NCBI GenBank assembly: GCA_011053005.1
Contig: DRHW01000002.1
Location: 62,001-126,000 of the forward strand
From: Methylophaga sp.
GTDB taxonomy: Bacteria > Pseudomonadota > Gammaproteobacteria > Nitrosococcales > Methylophagaceae
Length of the DNA: 64,000 nucleotides
Direction of reading: 5' to 3'
A program made the translations under genes and the position numbers. Every line of letters starts with the position of its first letter. Within the stretch, counting starts at the first letter, position 1. The notes beneath the pieces are model-generated. The model had not been told where the DNA came from. It was given only the letters and a program-made list of their open reading frames with translations, and ran no database searches. Below, in pieces: positions 30,801 to 40,154 of this stretch.

Positions 30801-31084
30801 TTTTCAAACGCTGCTTCCAATTGTTGTCGTGGCATCAACGCTGAAATACTGCTTATTGAATCGGCAACAATAATTTGTTTTTGACGAGTGATAAATGAAG
30901 CGGCAACACGACTGACTTCTCTACTGGCATTCTCCATCGGCAACACATGTGAGGTCAACTCATGTTGAGTATGAGAGAACAAGATATTACTATATAAAGC
31001 CACAGCAGCAATAACTAGAATGGCAACGATGGTAACCAGTGACCATAATTGAAGAAGACTTTTTATACTCCATGTTTTAAACAT
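27821..31084 (-). CDS. HAMP-PAS-PAS-GGDEF-EAL c-di-GMP turnover protein
   Basis: This 1087-residue inner-membrane sensor has a first helix near residues 12-35 and a large helical periplasmic domain to about 325. A second helix (ARWIIVLLATMIVLGILRF) and a HAMP segment follow, then two PAS domains (about 420-530 and 540-650). The GGDEF domain is intact (RLGGDEF) with an RxxD inhibitory site (REGD). The EAL domain keeps the key motifs GAEALLRW, LELEITES, IDDFGTGYSSL and EGVETKEQL. Both synthesis and breakdown of c-di-GMP are therefore possible; which dominates cannot be read. The start at 31084 has AAGGA nine bases upstream. It is 81 bases downstream of ccoS with no terminator between them. Confidence 0.9.
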   Translation of the reverse strand: MFKTWSIKSLLQLWSLVTIVAILVIAAVALYSNILFSHTQHELTSHVLPMENASREVSRVAASFITRQKQIIVADSISSISALMPRQQLEAAFEKELAKLRIAVADNQQGASVFTSLFDYYQRFLAVDTKLLALNKQRYVVNNKLQQQLAVVDLIEVEIHDSIETISDQINRNIKKNIIQKHSQSVQFNVLRITHLTHTILQAKNAEQLENIRDNQIKQYQAALTINTKQLKMTLQSNKSLFKLVQRLDEDVIQLIQTISLDQSSVYQLRLQQLENQHVLALAQQESAVSLNEMMSKLNKLLALVSDESLNTVTQTALVAERARWIIVLLATMIVLGILRFIIVISERINKPLAELSNAMQALSAKNFTTRLVVKSSNSEFGVLAKDFNLFAENTQKLIYDLAEAKDSLQIGKQHLTAILNSVPEAILTVSTSGVIESSNDAASQVLKANENTLIGLNLLQFFNKNQPIKVLKDIIRLQKNSQEFEGLDYNKQLFHMWVSLSAIPSTNNNLWVCVISDISAWKMAEENLKTKSSELDAILENAMVGIAFLKDRHFLRVNNKFESIFACQRSQIEGKSTRILYPSNAAFEQLGEHAYTMLDRGENFEGQVEMVRQNGERFWCSLSGQAIDLKHTEQGAIWLFEDVTHQRENEERLISLASFDSLTGLPNRAVFLDRLEHALHKAHRESGTLAVFFLDLDHFKHINDSLGHKAGDKLLCEVASRLQSSIREGDTVARLGGDEFTVILESVRSAEYVAKIAEKILLVISESYLLDTFEVNISPSIGISLYPADGRDMDVLLRNADAAMYHAKDNGRNNFQFYSAEMNAKAVERLAMENSLRRAVELGQLYLNFQPQIDLTTGKISGAEALLRWNSEQWGEVSPADFVPILEDTGLIGVVGEMVLAQACQAYMAMKDKLIPDFQMAVNLSGRQFKGDHLVSYIKQLLSELGMSPINLELEITESILMANTDLAITTLTELSEMGITLAIDDFGTGYSSLSYLKQFPLNVLKIDRSFIRDVNDDVSDAAIVDAILAMSHRLQLEVVAEGVETKEQLAFLQAHDCDRVQGYYFSKPLSFELFSQFVEQDVLGL

Positions 31085-31165
31085 GACCAGCATTCCTTAT
31101 GCACGCACTCATTTCCTAATCATTCCTGTTTTTTGTAATAGGACCCATGTGGAACTTGATCATGT

Positions 31166-31372
31166 TTATAAATTTTTAGCATCATTATCTTGCGCTTCAT
31201 CATCAACAACTTCTGTATTTTTACTTGTCACTTCAGGATCGTCCATTAATATACGATTTGCCGCACCATCCATATCATCATATTGGCCACTGCGTACCGC
31301 CCAAAAAAACAAGGCAACCCCTATAATCCCCAGTAATAGCATCCCAGGTAATAAGCCATAAATAACGTCCAA
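31166..31372 (-). CDS. ccoS: cbb3 oxidase maturation protein CcoS
   Basis: This 68-residue single-helix membrane protein is CcoS, needed to insert haem and copper cofactors into cbb3 oxidase. The N-terminus MDVIYGLLPGMLLLGIIGVA is followed by FFWAVRSGQYDDMDGAANRIL and a DDPE motif, all typical. It begins 4 bases after the ccoI stop, so translation is probably coupled. It is the last gene of ccoGHIS. Confidence 0.93.
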   Translation of the reverse strand: MDVIYGLLPGMLLLGIIGVALFFWAVRSGQYDDMDGAANRILMDDPEVTSKNTEVVDDEAQDNDAKNL

Positions 31373-31376
31373 AGAA

Positions 31377-33809
31377 TTACCTCTTTATAAAATATTTTAT
31401 TCTAGCGGCATTACCAATAACCAATAACGAACTGATAGGCATCGTCACTGCTGCGATCAAGGGATTGATTAAGCCCATCATGGCTAGCGGCACCATAATA
31501 ACATTGTAACCTATTGATAATGCGATATTTTGCTTAATCGTTCGTAATGTCCGACTGGCTAAGCGCCTTGCTTCGCTGACGTTGTACAATTCATTATGCG
31601 ACAAAACAATGTCTGCACTTTCAATAGAAACATCCGTACCTGAAGCTAATGCGATGCCCACATCAGCCTGAATTAATGCTGGAGCATCATTAACGCCATC
31701 GCCCACCATTGCAACAATAGCACCTTGTTTTTGTAGTGCTCTGACTACATCCGCTTTATCTTTAGGCAGTACTTCAGCATATCGTTCAATATCGCCAAGT
31801 TCTGCTGTAATCGCTTCAACCACAGAGCCTTTATCTCCACTCAATACGGTGACAGTAATACCATGTTGTTGCAAATCATTCGCCATTGATTTTGCATCTA
31901 AACGCAATTGATCTGCTACGCCAATAAGCCCTACTATCTCGCTTTGTTGAGCTATGAAAACACAGCTTATTCCTTGTTTTTCTAAACTATCAACGCGTTC
32001 CAAAACCCGTTCACTGAAAATATAATCCAGGTCCGTCAACCATCTTTGTGTACCTAATAATACCTGATTGTTATCAAGCGTTGCCTGAACACCCTGACCT
32101 GCAGATGAGGAAAAATCGACTATAGGCAATAAGGTAAGGTTACGGCTAATGGACTCGTCCAATATCGCTTTAGCAATCCCATGTTCTGAATGTTGTTCGA
32201 CAGATCCGGCGAGTGTGACAATTTCACTTTCTGATAAATGATTGAAGGATTCAACATCAACAACTCGCAATTTTCCTTCCGTTAACGTGCCTGTTTTATC
32301 AAAAACAAAATGTGTCACTTTTGATAAATATTCCAACGCAGCACCTTGTTTAATGAGAATACCATGTTGTGCACCTACGCCTGTGGCAACGGCAACGGAC
32401 ATAGGCGTTGCCATACCAAAGGCACATGGACAGGTAATAATGAGGACTGATGTCGCAGCAAGTAGCGCTTGCTCAAAATCAAATTGATACCAATAGAGAA
32501 AAGTCACTGCCGCTAAAGTCAGAGTAACAACCACAAACCATGGCACAATTTTATCTGCTGTACATTGTATGGGTGCTTTAGACGCTTGCGCATCTTCCAT
32601 CAAAGCAACAATTTTAGCCAAAGCCGTATTTCGCAAAACTTGCTGTACTCTAACGGTAAAGGCACCTTCGCCATTCATACTCCCAGCAACAACCTGATCA
32701 TTGGCCCTTTTTACTACAGGTAATGACTCGCCTGTTAACATCGCTTCATCAACTGCACTTTGACCATCGATTAAAATGCCATCTACAGGGATCCTTTCAC
32801 CGGGTTTCACTAAGACATGATCATCGATACTAACTGAGCGAATAGGGACTATTTTTGGCATTCCATCAATGATCAGCGTGGCTAATTTTGGTTGAAATTC
32901 TAATAATCGACTTGTTGCAGATAACGCTTCACGTTTCGAAATTGCCTCAAGATAACGCCCTACTAATATGACAAATATAAAATTAACGACGGTATCAAAA
33001 TAAACATGGCCGTGTGTTGAGCCTGTTATCGTAATAAATGCTGAATAACTATACGTCACCGTTGCGCCAATCGCGATAGGTAAGTCCATCGTTAAATAGC
33101 GACGACGTAAGCCAATTAAGGCATTTCTTAAGAAAGGATAGCCAGCATAAAGCAAGGTTGGAGTAGCAATTAGAAAACTTATCCAATGAAACCAGTTTTT
33201 AAACTCACCCTCATCAGCACCGCTGTATAGCGCAATAGAAATCCAGAGTATATTCATCATCGCAAAACCTGCAAAAGCCATGCGATATAATAAACTCCGG
33301 TGTCTACGTGCTAAAGCACCTTCGGCAGTGTCTGGGTCAAAAGGAATAGCCGAGTAGCCTAAGCGACCTAATGCTTGAAGTATTGTAGACAGTGGTGTGA
33401 GTCGATTATCCCATTTTAAACGTAGTCGTTTAGATGTCAGATTGACTTCAGCAGACAACACACCTGGTTGTTTTACCAATGAATGTTCAATAAGCCAAAC
33501 ACAAGCGGCACAATGAATACCCTCCACCAATAAATGTATTGTTCTTATATCATCCAATTTATCAACATAATCGGATTGCACTTCATCTAAATCATATGAT
33601 GCAAGCTCTGACGATAAAGAGGGTGGCGGTGCTAAGAATTCACCTTCTGGCGTTTTTTGATAAAAACTTTGCAAACCTGCCTGATGAATCGTTTCACAAA
33701 CAGTTTGACAGCCGAAACAACAAAACTGATGATTTTCACCCACTACTTTAGCAGTGAAACTTCCTTCTTTATCAACAGGTAAGCCGCAATGATAACAAGG
33801 TGTAGACAA
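31377..33809 (-). CDS. ccoI: Copper-translocating P-type ATPase CcoI (FixI)
   Basis: This 810-residue P1B ATPase is thought to supply copper for cbb3 oxidase assembly. The N-terminus has a cysteine-rich metal-binding region (CYHCG, then CCFGCQ), followed by a heavy-metal domain with [10 protein letters not shown]. The transport motif CPC is in [12 protein letters not shown], the phosphorylation site in DKTGTLTEG and the hinge in [12 protein letters not shown]. The last helices carry YN and MPISS, as in Cu+ pumps. The start is TTG, with only a weak upstream AGG, but no later Met could include the cysteine cluster. It lies 30 bases after ccoH. Confidence 0.94.
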   Translation of the reverse strand: MSTPCYHCGLPVDKEGSFTAKVVGENHQFCCFGCQTVCETIHQAGLQSFYQKTPEGEFLAPPPSLSSELASYDLDEVQSDYVDKLDDIRTIHLLVEGIHCAACVWLIEHSLVKQPGVLSAEVNLTSKRLRLKWDNRLTPLSTILQALGRLGYSAIPFDPDTAEGALARRHRSLLYRMAFAGFAMMNILWISIALYSGADEGEFKNWFHWISFLIATPTLLYAGYPFLRNALIGLRRRYLTMDLPIAIGATVTYSYSAFITITGSTHGHVYFDTVVNFIFVILVGRYLEAISKREALSATSRLLEFQPKLATLIIDGMPKIVPIRSVSIDDHVLVKPGERIPVDGILIDGQSAVDEAMLTGESLPVVKRANDQVVAGSMNGEGAFTVRVQQVLRNTALAKIVALMEDAQASKAPIQCTADKIVPWFVVVTLTLAAVTFLYWYQFDFEQALLAATSVLIITCPCAFGMATPMSVAVATGVGAQHGILIKQGAALEYLSKVTHFVFDKTGTLTEGKLRVVDVESFNHLSESEIVTLAGSVEQHSEHGIAKAILDESISRNLTLLPIVDFSSSAGQGVQATLDNNQVLLGTQRWLTDLDYIFSERVLERVDSLEKQGISCVFIAQQSEIVGLIGVADQLRLDAKSMANDLQQHGITVTVLSGDKGSVVEAITAELGDIERYAEVLPKDKADVVRALQKQGAIVAMVGDGVNDAPALIQADVGIALASGTDVSIESADIVLSHNELYNVSEARRLASRTLRTIKQNIALSIGYNVIMVPLAMMGLINPLIAAVTMPISSLLVIGNAARIKYFIKR

Positions 33810-33839
33810 GGTTTATAATACCTAAGCCAACAACAAACG

Positions 33840-34343
33840 TTATGGTGAAATTGTCATTCGTTTAGTCACCATGAACTCGTGTTCATCTTTCTTGGCAACA
33901 ATAATAACGTCCCAAATACCAGGTAAATTAAAACTAACATCAGCGCCATACATTCCAGGATTGCTTGGTTCCATTTCTACTGCAAAATCTGCCCTTGCAT
34001 CAGAGGGACGATAGGCGTGCAAAGTCACAGAATCTAAATCTAAAGCAGCTGAATGCTTACCTTGTATAAGGACTTCATATTGTTGATGTTCATTAACACG
34101 TGTATTAGCCGGTGTCATAATCTGACCTGTCCAACCAAGTGCTTTTTGTTTTTCAACCAGCTCGTGTGCTTCGATATAATGCTCGCCACGCTCATAAAAA
34201 TCTTCTACCACCAAGTTTGGTGGTGAAGAAAAAGCAAGATAGATAAAAATACCATTCGCCGTTAAAAACGTAGCCAAGAACAATAGCATTCCTAACACCC
34301 ATGGATTTTTAAACGCTTCTTTATTACTTTGTGAAATATTCAT
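33840..34343 (-). CDS. ccoH: cbb3 oxidase assembly protein CcoH (FixH)
   Basis: This 167-residue FixH/CcoH family protein has an N-terminal membrane helix (about residues 15-38, WVLGMLLFLATFLTANGIFI). A periplasmic beta-rich domain follows, with VVEDFYERGEHYIEAH and GMYGADVSFNLPGIWDVIIVA. CcoH is needed for stable cbb3 assembly and acts with CcoI. The gene sits 22 bases after ccoG and before ccoI, in the standard order. Confidence 0.9.
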   Translation of the reverse strand: MNISQSNKEAFKNPWVLGMLLFLATFLTANGIFIYLAFSSPPNLVVEDFYERGEHYIEAHELVEKQKALGWTGQIMTPANTRVNEHQQYEVLIQGKHSAALDLDSVTLHAYRPSDARADFAVEMEPSNPGMYGADVSFNLPGIWDVIIVAKKDEHEFMVTKRMTISP

Positions 34344-34365
34344 ACTTTACCTAGTTCGATAACGA

Positions 34366-35784
34366 TTATTTTTCAGGGCTCATAAACATACTTTTATAGC
34401 TTATGGTGCTAGTCGAGTTGTCTATAGTGCCCTTAAATACAATCGGAATAAGATCATCTGTTAACTTATCTGCAGGTACACGCACTAATGCGGTAACAGG
34501 CACAACTTTACCTGGTTCAACCGTCATATCAGTTAGTTCATGCAGAGTTGCCCCTTCAAGACCTTCTATTTCAAAATGGATCTTAATTGGTTTTTTGGTT
34601 TTATTAAGCAGCTTAACCGTATATTTATTTTGAATAGAACCGTCACTCAGCAAGATATATAAAGGTTGGCGCTCATGAACCACTTTGAATTCTGTAGCTG
34701 ATAAGTGGGTGAAACCATAAACAATACCCCCCAAAGCCATTAATAATATCAAACCGTAAATGATAACTCGAAAGCGTTTGTAAAGGGGGATTCGTGGCGC
34801 GTTATGATGCAATTCTTTGAATGAAGCATAGCGAATTAGGCCGCGTGGTTGTTTAACTTTATCCATAATGCTATCGCAGGCATCAATACACAATCCACAC
34901 GTAATACAGCCCTCTTGTTGGCCTTTACGAATATCTATTCCCGTAGGGCAAACCGCTACACAGACATTACAGTCAACACAACTTCCTCTTTTAGAAAAGT
35001 CGTCGCCTTTCTTTAGTTTAGCTCTTGGCTCACCTCGTTCTGCATCATATGAAGGCAATACGGTATCTTGATCATACATAACACCCTGCAGACGTGCATA
35101 AGGACATAACCAGAAGCATACTTGTTCACGCATAAAACCAGCAAACAGATACGTACCGCCAGTAAATGATGCAATAATAATGATCGCCGTTAGTGAAACT
35201 TGGAAGCTGAACATATTATCCCAGAGTTGATAAGCATCAGTGAACCAAGCAACAAATGAAATACCGGTAAAGAGCCCAATCAGTAACCATAAGGTATGCT
35301 TTAGAATTTTTCGGCTGAGTTTATCAAATGTCCAAGGCGCTTTTTCGAATTTCATTGCCTTTTGTGGTGTATCACCTTCAATCTTACCTTCAATCAAGGT
35401 GAAGATATCCGTCCAGACTGTTTGAAAACAAAAGTAGCCACAAAAAACACGGCCAGCGACACTGGTTACTGCAGCAAGTAGAATGGCAAAAAATAGTAAT
35501 GTTAGGGATAACATCCATATATCTTGGGGATAGATAGTGACATGGAAGAGATTAAATTGACGCTGTGGTAAATCAAATAAAATAGCTTGAGAACCGTTAT
35601 ATCGAATGTAAGGACCTAAAAACAAAAGAGACCATATCGACATACCTAGCCATTTTAATGTTCTAAATCCACCGGGCAAACGTTTGGCAACGACCTTAAT
35701 ATCACCCGTATTAATACGCCACTCAGAGACATCTTTGTAAACATCATCAATATCAATATTTGGATTGTTTTTTACTTCACTCAC
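34366..35784 (-). CDS. ccoG: cbb3 oxidase accessory protein CcoG (RdxA/FixG)
   Basis: This 472-residue polytopic membrane protein contains two [4Fe-4S] ferredoxin-type clusters, seen in CVDCNVCVAVCPTGIDIRKG and CITCGLCIDACDSIMDK. The first helices lie around residues 40-60, 85-110, 160-180 and 195-215, and the C-terminal Ig-like domain follows a last helix near 340-358. CcoG proteins are reported to reduce Cu(II) for cbb3 assembly. The start is GTG with GAGAA upstream. A perfect TATAAT on the minus strand (35821-35816) may be its -10 element, but without a recognisable -35 hexamer. Confidence 0.93.
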   Translation of the reverse strand: MSEVKNNPNIDIDDVYKDVSEWRINTGDIKVVAKRLPGGFRTLKWLGMSIWSLLFLGPYIRYNGSQAILFDLPQRQFNLFHVTIYPQDIWMLSLTLLFFAILLAAVTSVAGRVFCGYFCFQTVWTDIFTLIEGKIEGDTPQKAMKFEKAPWTFDKLSRKILKHTLWLLIGLFTGISFVAWFTDAYQLWDNMFSFQVSLTAIIIIASFTGGTYLFAGFMREQVCFWLCPYARLQGVMYDQDTVLPSYDAERGEPRAKLKKGDDFSKRGSCVDCNVCVAVCPTGIDIRKGQQEGCITCGLCIDACDSIMDKVKQPRGLIRYASFKELHHNAPRIPLYKRFRVIIYGLILLMALGGIVYGFTHLSATEFKVVHERQPLYILLSDGSIQNKYTVKLLNKTKKPIKIHFEIEGLEGATLHELTDMTVEPGKVVPVTALVRVPADKLTDDLIPIVFKGTIDNSTSTISYKSMFMSPEK

Positions 35785-35878
35785 GTCATCGTTCTCGATT
35801 TACAGTAAACAGAGGATTATAGCATATCGCATCAATATTAGAGTGTACTGATATTAACGCAGTGTTACTTTAGACCAT

Positions 35879-35908
35879 AAAAAAGCCGACATTACTGCCG
35901 GCTTTTTT
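35879..35908 (-). terminator. Terminator after the cbb3 structural genes
   Basis: AAAAAAGCCG (35879-35888) and CGGCTTTTTT (35899-35908) form a perfect 10-bp stem with a 10-base loop. On the minus strand it ends in a T-run, 18 bases past the stop of the small CcoM-like ORF. It separates ccoNOQP from ccoGHIS. Confidence 0.82.
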
Positions 35909-35925
35909 ATTATTCTAAAAATGAA

Positions 35926-36048
35926 TTAGTTGTCTTGAGATTTATCTTCATCAACATGTTTCATTGCATAATAAATAAACGCACCTGTTGCAATAATCAT
36001 AGCAACGACACTTGCAATTACTGAAACTACGACCCAATCAATATTCAT
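35926..36048 (-). CDS. Small single-helix protein, probable CcoM-like cbb3 subunit
   Basis: This 40-codon gene lies between ccoP and the terminator of the cbb3 operon. It encodes a short N-terminus (MNIDW), one membrane helix (VVVSVIASVVAMIIATGAFI), an aromatic YYAMK boundary and an acidic, charged tail. The ATG has GGAGA eight bases upstream, and a terminator follows 18 bases after the stop, so it looks translated with the operon. Size, topology and position resemble CcoM, the fourth small subunit found in the Pseudomonas stutzeri cbb3 structure, which was also missed by annotation. Similarity is by layout, not a computed alignment. It could instead be an assembly peptide. Confidence 0.72.
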   Translation of the reverse strand: MNIDWVVVSVIASVVAMIIATGAFIYYAMKHVDEDKSQDN

Positions 36049-36100
36049 AATAAAATTCTCCATTTATGTAGGTCAATTCTAGACCCAACGCATAAAAATA

Positions 36101-37060
36101 TTATTGGCCACCGCCAAACTGGTGAACATAAACAGTTAATTTCTTAATATCTGTTTCGGATAAGCGCTCTGCTTCTGTACCGTCTAGTTCATCTGACCAA
36201 TCAATCTCATTAGGATCTTCACCATCAGCAATAGCATAAGCTTTAGCTTCTAGCATAACCGCTAATTTTTGGCTCCATTGTGGCATCACGGCAACGCGTG
36301 TTTGTTTATCATTAGCGTCATTCACACCATGCAGTATTGTTTTGCGAATTTCACTCTCTTCGCCTGAAAAACGCCAAATTTTATCTGTTAGGTTAGCCGA
36401 TCCCATTTCTTTAATGCCTTTAGCATCAGCACCATGGCATGCGAAACAACCTTTTGCCGTGAACAAAGCATGACCAGCTTCATTTTTTACGCCATTAGAG
36501 CTATCAATAACAAATTTAACTAATTGGTCAACTTCTTCTGGTTTCAACAATTTTTCATGTGCAGGCATCAGACCTTGACGCCCCTTAGCAATGCTCATTT
36601 GAATTTCATCAACTGTACCACCATACAACCAATCATCATCAGTAAGGTTTGGATACCCGGCTCCTTCAGCTGGAGCGCCACCTGCGCCATGGCAGGCTGC
36701 ACAGTTATCACCATAAAGCACTTTACTTGAACCGATAGCGTAGTTCAGCATTTCTTTATCAGCGAGAATTTCATCTACGCTCATTTTTGCAAGTTTATCT
36801 TCAAATGGTGCACGTTTAGCCTGAACTTTAGCTAAATCTTCTTTATACTCGCCAATTTGTGTCCAACCTAGCAAACCTTTAGTACTATCGTGTACAAGAG
36901 GTAGCGATGGGTAAAGAATAAAGTAAACAACAACAATTACCCCGCTCAAATACAGCGCATTCAACCACCAGCGAGGGCAAGGATTATCTAATTCACGAAT
37001 ACCATCCCACACATGGCCAGTGTCACCTACCTGCGTTGGTTCATTTTTATTATCTGCCAT
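36101..37060 (-). CDS. ccoP: cbb3 oxidase subunit III, dihaem cytochrome c
   Basis: This 319-residue membrane-anchored dihaem cytochrome c passes electrons to the cbb3 catalytic centre. The N-terminal CcoP block is seen in HVWDGIRELDNPCPRWWLNALYL, which leads into the membrane helix (about residues 35-55). Two haem-binding CxxCH motifs follow: CAACH (GDNCAACHGAGG) and CFACH (KGCFACHGAD). Axial-ligand methionines are plausible at GLMPAHEKL and VMPQWSQKL. The start at 37060 (MADNKNE) has GGAGA upstream and overlaps the ccoQ end by 11 bases. Confidence 0.95.
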   Translation of the reverse strand: MADNKNEPTQVGDTGHVWDGIRELDNPCPRWWLNALYLSGVIVVVYFILYPSLPLVHDSTKGLLGWTQIGEYKEDLAKVQAKRAPFEDKLAKMSVDEILADKEMLNYAIGSSKVLYGDNCAACHGAGGAPAEGAGYPNLTDDDWLYGGTVDEIQMSIAKGRQGLMPAHEKLLKPEEVDQLVKFVIDSSNGVKNEAGHALFTAKGCFACHGADAKGIKEMGSANLTDKIWRFSGEESEIRKTILHGVNDANDKQTRVAVMPQWSQKLAVMLEAKAYAIADGEDPNEIDWSDELDGTEAERLSETDIKKLTVYVHQFGGGQ

Positions 37061-37262
37061 CTTGTTTCTCCGATTTTCTTTCGTCTTCATCTATAAGCAT
37101 TGAACGATGAGATTCTAAGCTGTCTTTATTTTTAGGATTGAGTACCCAGAAATAAACAACGACCATTACTATAAACACGAATACGGTGAGTAGAAATCCA
37201 AACCAATCTGTGCCTGTCATTCCACTCCAATCCGTATGAAAATACTCTTGAAGTTTAGTCAC
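37050..37262 (-). CDS. ccoQ: cbb3 oxidase subunit CcoQ
   Basis: This 70-residue small membrane protein of the CcoQ/FixQ family is reported to stabilise the cbb3 complex. It has one hydrophobic helix ([20 protein letters not shown]) followed by [17 protein letters not shown], a typical CcoQ exit sequence, and a charged tail. The start is taken as GTG at 37262 after AGGG. An earlier TTG in the same frame, inside ccoO, is less likely. It overlaps both ccoO (8 bases) and ccoP (11 bases), which points to coupled translation. Confidence 0.88.
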   Translation of the reverse strand: MTKLQEYFHTDWSGMTGTDWFGFLLTVFVFIVMVVVYFWVLNPKNKDSLESHRSMLIDEDERKSEKQDGR

Positions 37263-37935
37263 GATAATCCCTACCTGGCTCAAATTTAACCATTGTGCCC
37301 AACACTTGTAGATAAGAAACTAAAGCTTGCATTTCAGTTTTACCTTCAACTGAAGCGGCTGCGCCATTAATCTGTTCATCCGTGTAAGGAACACCCATTA
37401 CTTTCATTGCTTTAACGCGTTTTTCTATACCTTTACCATCAATTGTCGCATGTTCAAGCCATGGATAATTCGGCATTACAGATTCTGGTACAACACTTCT
37501 TGGTGCACGCAAATGTTGATAATGCCAAGCATCAGAATATTTACCACCTACACGAGCAAGATCAGGCCCAGTTCGTTTTGAACCCCATTGGAATGGGTGA
37601 TCATATTTAGACTCAACTGCCAAAGAATAATGACCGTAGCGGTCTTTCTCATCACGGAAAGGTCTAACCATTTGTGAATGACACAAATAACAACCTTCTC
37701 GTTGATAAATATCACGACCAGCTAACTCTAACGCTGTATAAGGACGCACCCCTGACAACTCTTCATATTCAGGATGAACTTGATCTTCAAATGTCGTATT
37801 GAGATAGAACAAAGGAACAATCTCAACAATACCACCCACTGACACGACAATAGCTGTTGCTAAAACAAGTGCCCATACATTTTTTTCCAGCTTTTCTTGA
37901 AAAGTAACTGGTTTATTATCGTTGTGTTCAGACAT
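37255..37935 (-). CDS. ccoO: cbb3 oxidase subunit II, monohaem cytochrome c
   Basis: This 226-residue CcoO has an N-terminal membrane helix (about residues 18-42) and one haem c site CYLCH followed by [10 protein letters not shown]. Other family blocks are [23 protein letters not shown] split around residue 65, [20 protein letters not shown] and the methionine-containing [10 protein letters not shown]. It receives electrons from CcoP or a soluble cytochrome and hands them to the haem b centre in CcoN. It lies 13 bases after ccoN. Confidence 0.95.
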   Translation of the reverse strand: MSEHNDNKPVTFQEKLEKNVWALVLATAIVVSVGGIVEIVPLFYLNTTFEDQVHPEYEELSGVRPYTALELAGRDIYQREGCYLCHSQMVRPFRDEKDRYGHYSLAVESKYDHPFQWGSKRTGPDLARVGGKYSDAWHYQHLRAPRSVVPESVMPNYPWLEHATIDGKGIEKRVKAMKVMGVPYTDEQINGAAASVEGKTEMQALVSYLQVLGTMVKFEPGRDYRD

Positions 37936-37948
37936 GCAAGACTCCTAC

Positions 37949-39373
37949 TTAAATATTAGCGGCAACAGCCATCTTTGCAGATGGATTTGCAATAGCTCTA
38001 CGAATAGTCACAGTAACGTTAAATAACATCACACAGGCGCCAGAGAAGAAAATCAACCCACCTACTGCACGCATCGCGTAGTACGGATGCATTTGAGCAA
38101 CTGACTCAACAAACGTATAAGCTAAATTACCGTAATCATCATAAGCACGCCACATGAGACCTTGCATAATGCCCGATACCCACATTGCTGTGATATAAAC
38201 CGCTGTACCAACCGTAGCCATCCAGAAATGTAAATTAACTAACTTAATCGAATACATTGTTGTACCCCATAAACGCTCTACCATATGGTAAATAGCACCT
38301 ATAGATACCATAGCAACCCAACCTAAAGCACCCGCATGTACATGCCCAATAGTCCAGTCAGTGTAATGAGATAATGCATTAACTGTCTTAGAGGCCATAA
38401 CTGGACCTTCAAAAGTCGACATCGCATAGAAAGCTAATGAAACAATCAAGAAACGTAAAATATAATCGGTACGTAATTTGTCCCATGCACCGCTCAGGGT
38501 AAATAGTCCGTTAATTGCCCCACCCCATGAAGGAATAATCATCGCTAAAGAAATAGCCGCGCCTAATGAACCAGTCCAATCTGGCAACGCAGTATATTGA
38601 AGATGATGAGCGCCTAACCATACATAACCAAATGTCAAAGCCCAGAAATGTATTACGGATAAACGGTATGAATAAATTGGACGGTTAGCTTGTTTAGGCA
38701 CGAAGTAATACATGATGCCAAGAAAGCCAGCTGTTAAGAAGAAACCAACAGCATTATGTCCCCACCACCATTGAATCATTGCATCTTGAACACCGGCAAA
38801 GATTGAATAAGATTTAAATAAATCAACAGGCAGCGCCAAGCTATTAATGACATGTAAATAAGTAATCATAATCATCATCGCTAAGAAGAACCAGTTAGCA
38901 ACATAGATGTGTGAAACTTTACGAATTGAGAGGGTCATGATGAAGTTAAAAGTATAAGATAACCATACAACCGCCAATAAAATATCTAAAGGCCATTCCA
39001 TTTCGGCATATTCTTTAGACTGGGTTAAACCTAGTGGTAAGGTAATTGCAAAACCTAGAATAACTAAGTTCCAGCCCCAAAAGGTAAACCATGCCAACTT
39101 ATCACTCCACAAACGCACACCTGATGTACGCTGTACGATGTAAAAAGCCGTTGCCATTAGTGTCGAGCCGCCAAAAGCAAAAATAACGGTGTTGGTGTGA
39201 AGTGGACGTAATCGTCCAAAAGAAATATACGGGTTATCAAAGTTCAAAACTGGCCATGCCAATTCAGAAGCGATGTATACCCCAATCCCCGTCCCTATTA
39301 CTAAGTATACGGTTGCCATATAGGCGAACCACTTAACTATTTGAAAACTATATTGATCTTGTTCCGCTTGCAT
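37949..39373 (-). CDS. ccoN: cbb3 oxidase subunit I (catalytic)
   Basis: This 474-residue, twelve-helix catalytic subunit holds haem b, the haem b3-CuB oxygen-reduction site and the proton path. Features include [18 protein letters not shown] with a haem histidine, [21 protein letters not shown] (CuB His region), [20 protein letters not shown] and [13 protein letters not shown]. The CcoN-type tyrosine lies within the helix around GYVWLGAHH. The start at 39373 has AGAAGG ten bases upstream; a GTG three codons earlier sits too close to that site. It is the first gene of the operon and has an FNR-like box about 135 bases upstream. Confidence 0.96.
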   Translation of the reverse strand: MQAEQDQYSFQIVKWFAYMATVYLVIGTGIGVYIASELAWPVLNFDNPYISFGRLRPLHTNTVIFAFGGSTLMATAFYIVQRTSGVRLWSDKLAWFTFWGWNLVILGFAITLPLGLTQSKEYAEMEWPLDILLAVVWLSYTFNFIMTLSIRKVSHIYVANWFFLAMMIMITYLHVINSLALPVDLFKSYSIFAGVQDAMIQWWWGHNAVGFFLTAGFLGIMYYFVPKQANRPIYSYRLSVIHFWALTFGYVWLGAHHLQYTALPDWTGSLGAAISLAMIIPSWGGAINGLFTLSGAWDKLRTDYILRFLIVSLAFYAMSTFEGPVMASKTVNALSHYTDWTIGHVHAGALGWVAMVSIGAIYHMVERLWGTTMYSIKLVNLHFWMATVGTAVYITAMWVSGIMQGLMWRAYDDYGNLAYTFVESVAQMHPYYAMRAVGGLIFFSGACVMLFNVTVTIRRAIANPSAKMAVAANI

Positions 39374-39749
39374 AGCGACCACACCTTCTCTCTATGAAAA
39401 ACACTATCTCGACATCTAAAATAAGTTAGAAATCTCGACTCCTTCCCTTCACACTTAATACATAATTATATTTTACAGCAAATATCACGCTTACTCCCAC
39501 TGTTTATCTGATCGAGATCAAACTATAGACAGAAAAGAGGATGACCTATGATTCGCTTCATACAAAAATTTATCGGACAATTCTCCTTACTTCGCTGCCA
39601 TGCGTCAAGCAAACCATAAATGTCTTCTTAGTTTTCTAGCGATTAAACCCTACACATCATATTGTTATAACACCTTGTTAACATTTCTTCTTTTCCTAAC
39701 ATTCTATAAAACCCGACATGCTTTGATTCATTCTTATCAAACTAAAATC
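39374..39749. other. Promoter region of the cbb3 operon
   Basis: This 376-base interval lies between ccoN and the upstream psiE-like gene on the same strand and has no convincing coding sequence (the longest small frame is about 23 codons). It holds the FNR-like box at 39508-39521. A second palindrome, TTTGAT and ATCAAA at 39722-39741, has the wrong spacer for FNR. The remainder is AT-rich. Confidence 0.6.
39508..39521 (-). promoter_or_regulatory. FNR/ANR-like binding site ahead of ccoN
   Basis: On the minus strand TTGAT-CTCG-ATCAG differs from the FNR consensus TTGAT-N4-ATCAA at one base. A GATATT at 39486-39481 fits a -10 hexamer at the distance expected for an FNR-activated promoter centred near -41. 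It would raise cbb3 expression at low oxygen. No FNR gene is in the window. Confidence 0.7.
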
Positions 39750-40154
39750 TTAATGCTGATTCTTTTGTACTTTTGATGCCAAAATTTCTTGGCAATAATG
39801 AATCACAATAATAGCGATCCCTATTACTAAAATTGCAGTGGCGATACCTAAAATACGCCATGTGTCAAAATTCTTCATATCTAATATTAAATAACGAGCT
39901 AGTGCGACTATTGCAATATACATAGGAATCTTGATGGGTAACTCACCAGACTTGTAATAGACAGCCACCATCGTTAAAACTTCGAGATAGATGAAAAGTA
40001 GCAATAAATCACTTAAAGATACCAATTGATTACTGAACATCAAATCGATTTCAATTCCAGTCGCGACTATTGTTGAAATAGCCACAATCATAAGGCCGAT
40101 ATCTTGTGTAATAGACAATGCTAGACAAATCGATTTTTTAATTTTATGTTGCAT
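39750..40154 (-). CDS. PsiE family membrane protein
   Basis: This 134-residue protein has four predicted helices (about residues 13-35, 45-65, 77-95, 100-122), matching the PsiE (phosphate-starvation-inducible) family. A conserved interhelix block is LLLFIYLEVLTMVAVYYKSG followed by IKIPMYIAIVALARYLI. The function is unknown. It stands alone: about 200 bases from the Mth938-type gene upstream and 376 from ccoN downstream, on the same strand as both. No Pho box is recognised. Confidence 0.8.
   Translation of the reverse strand: MQHKIKKSICLALSITQDIGLMIVAISTIVATGIEIDLMFSNQLVSLSDLLLLFIYLEVLTMVAVYYKSGELPIKIPMYIAIVALARYLILDMKNFDTWRILGIATAILVIGIAIIVIHYCQEILASKVQKNQH

Noticed and set aside
39722-39741. 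TTTGAT...ATCAAA palindrome resembling a second FNR site
   Set aside because: The spacer between TTGAT and ATCAA is 8 bases, not 4, and it lies far from ccoN, just past the psiE-like gene.
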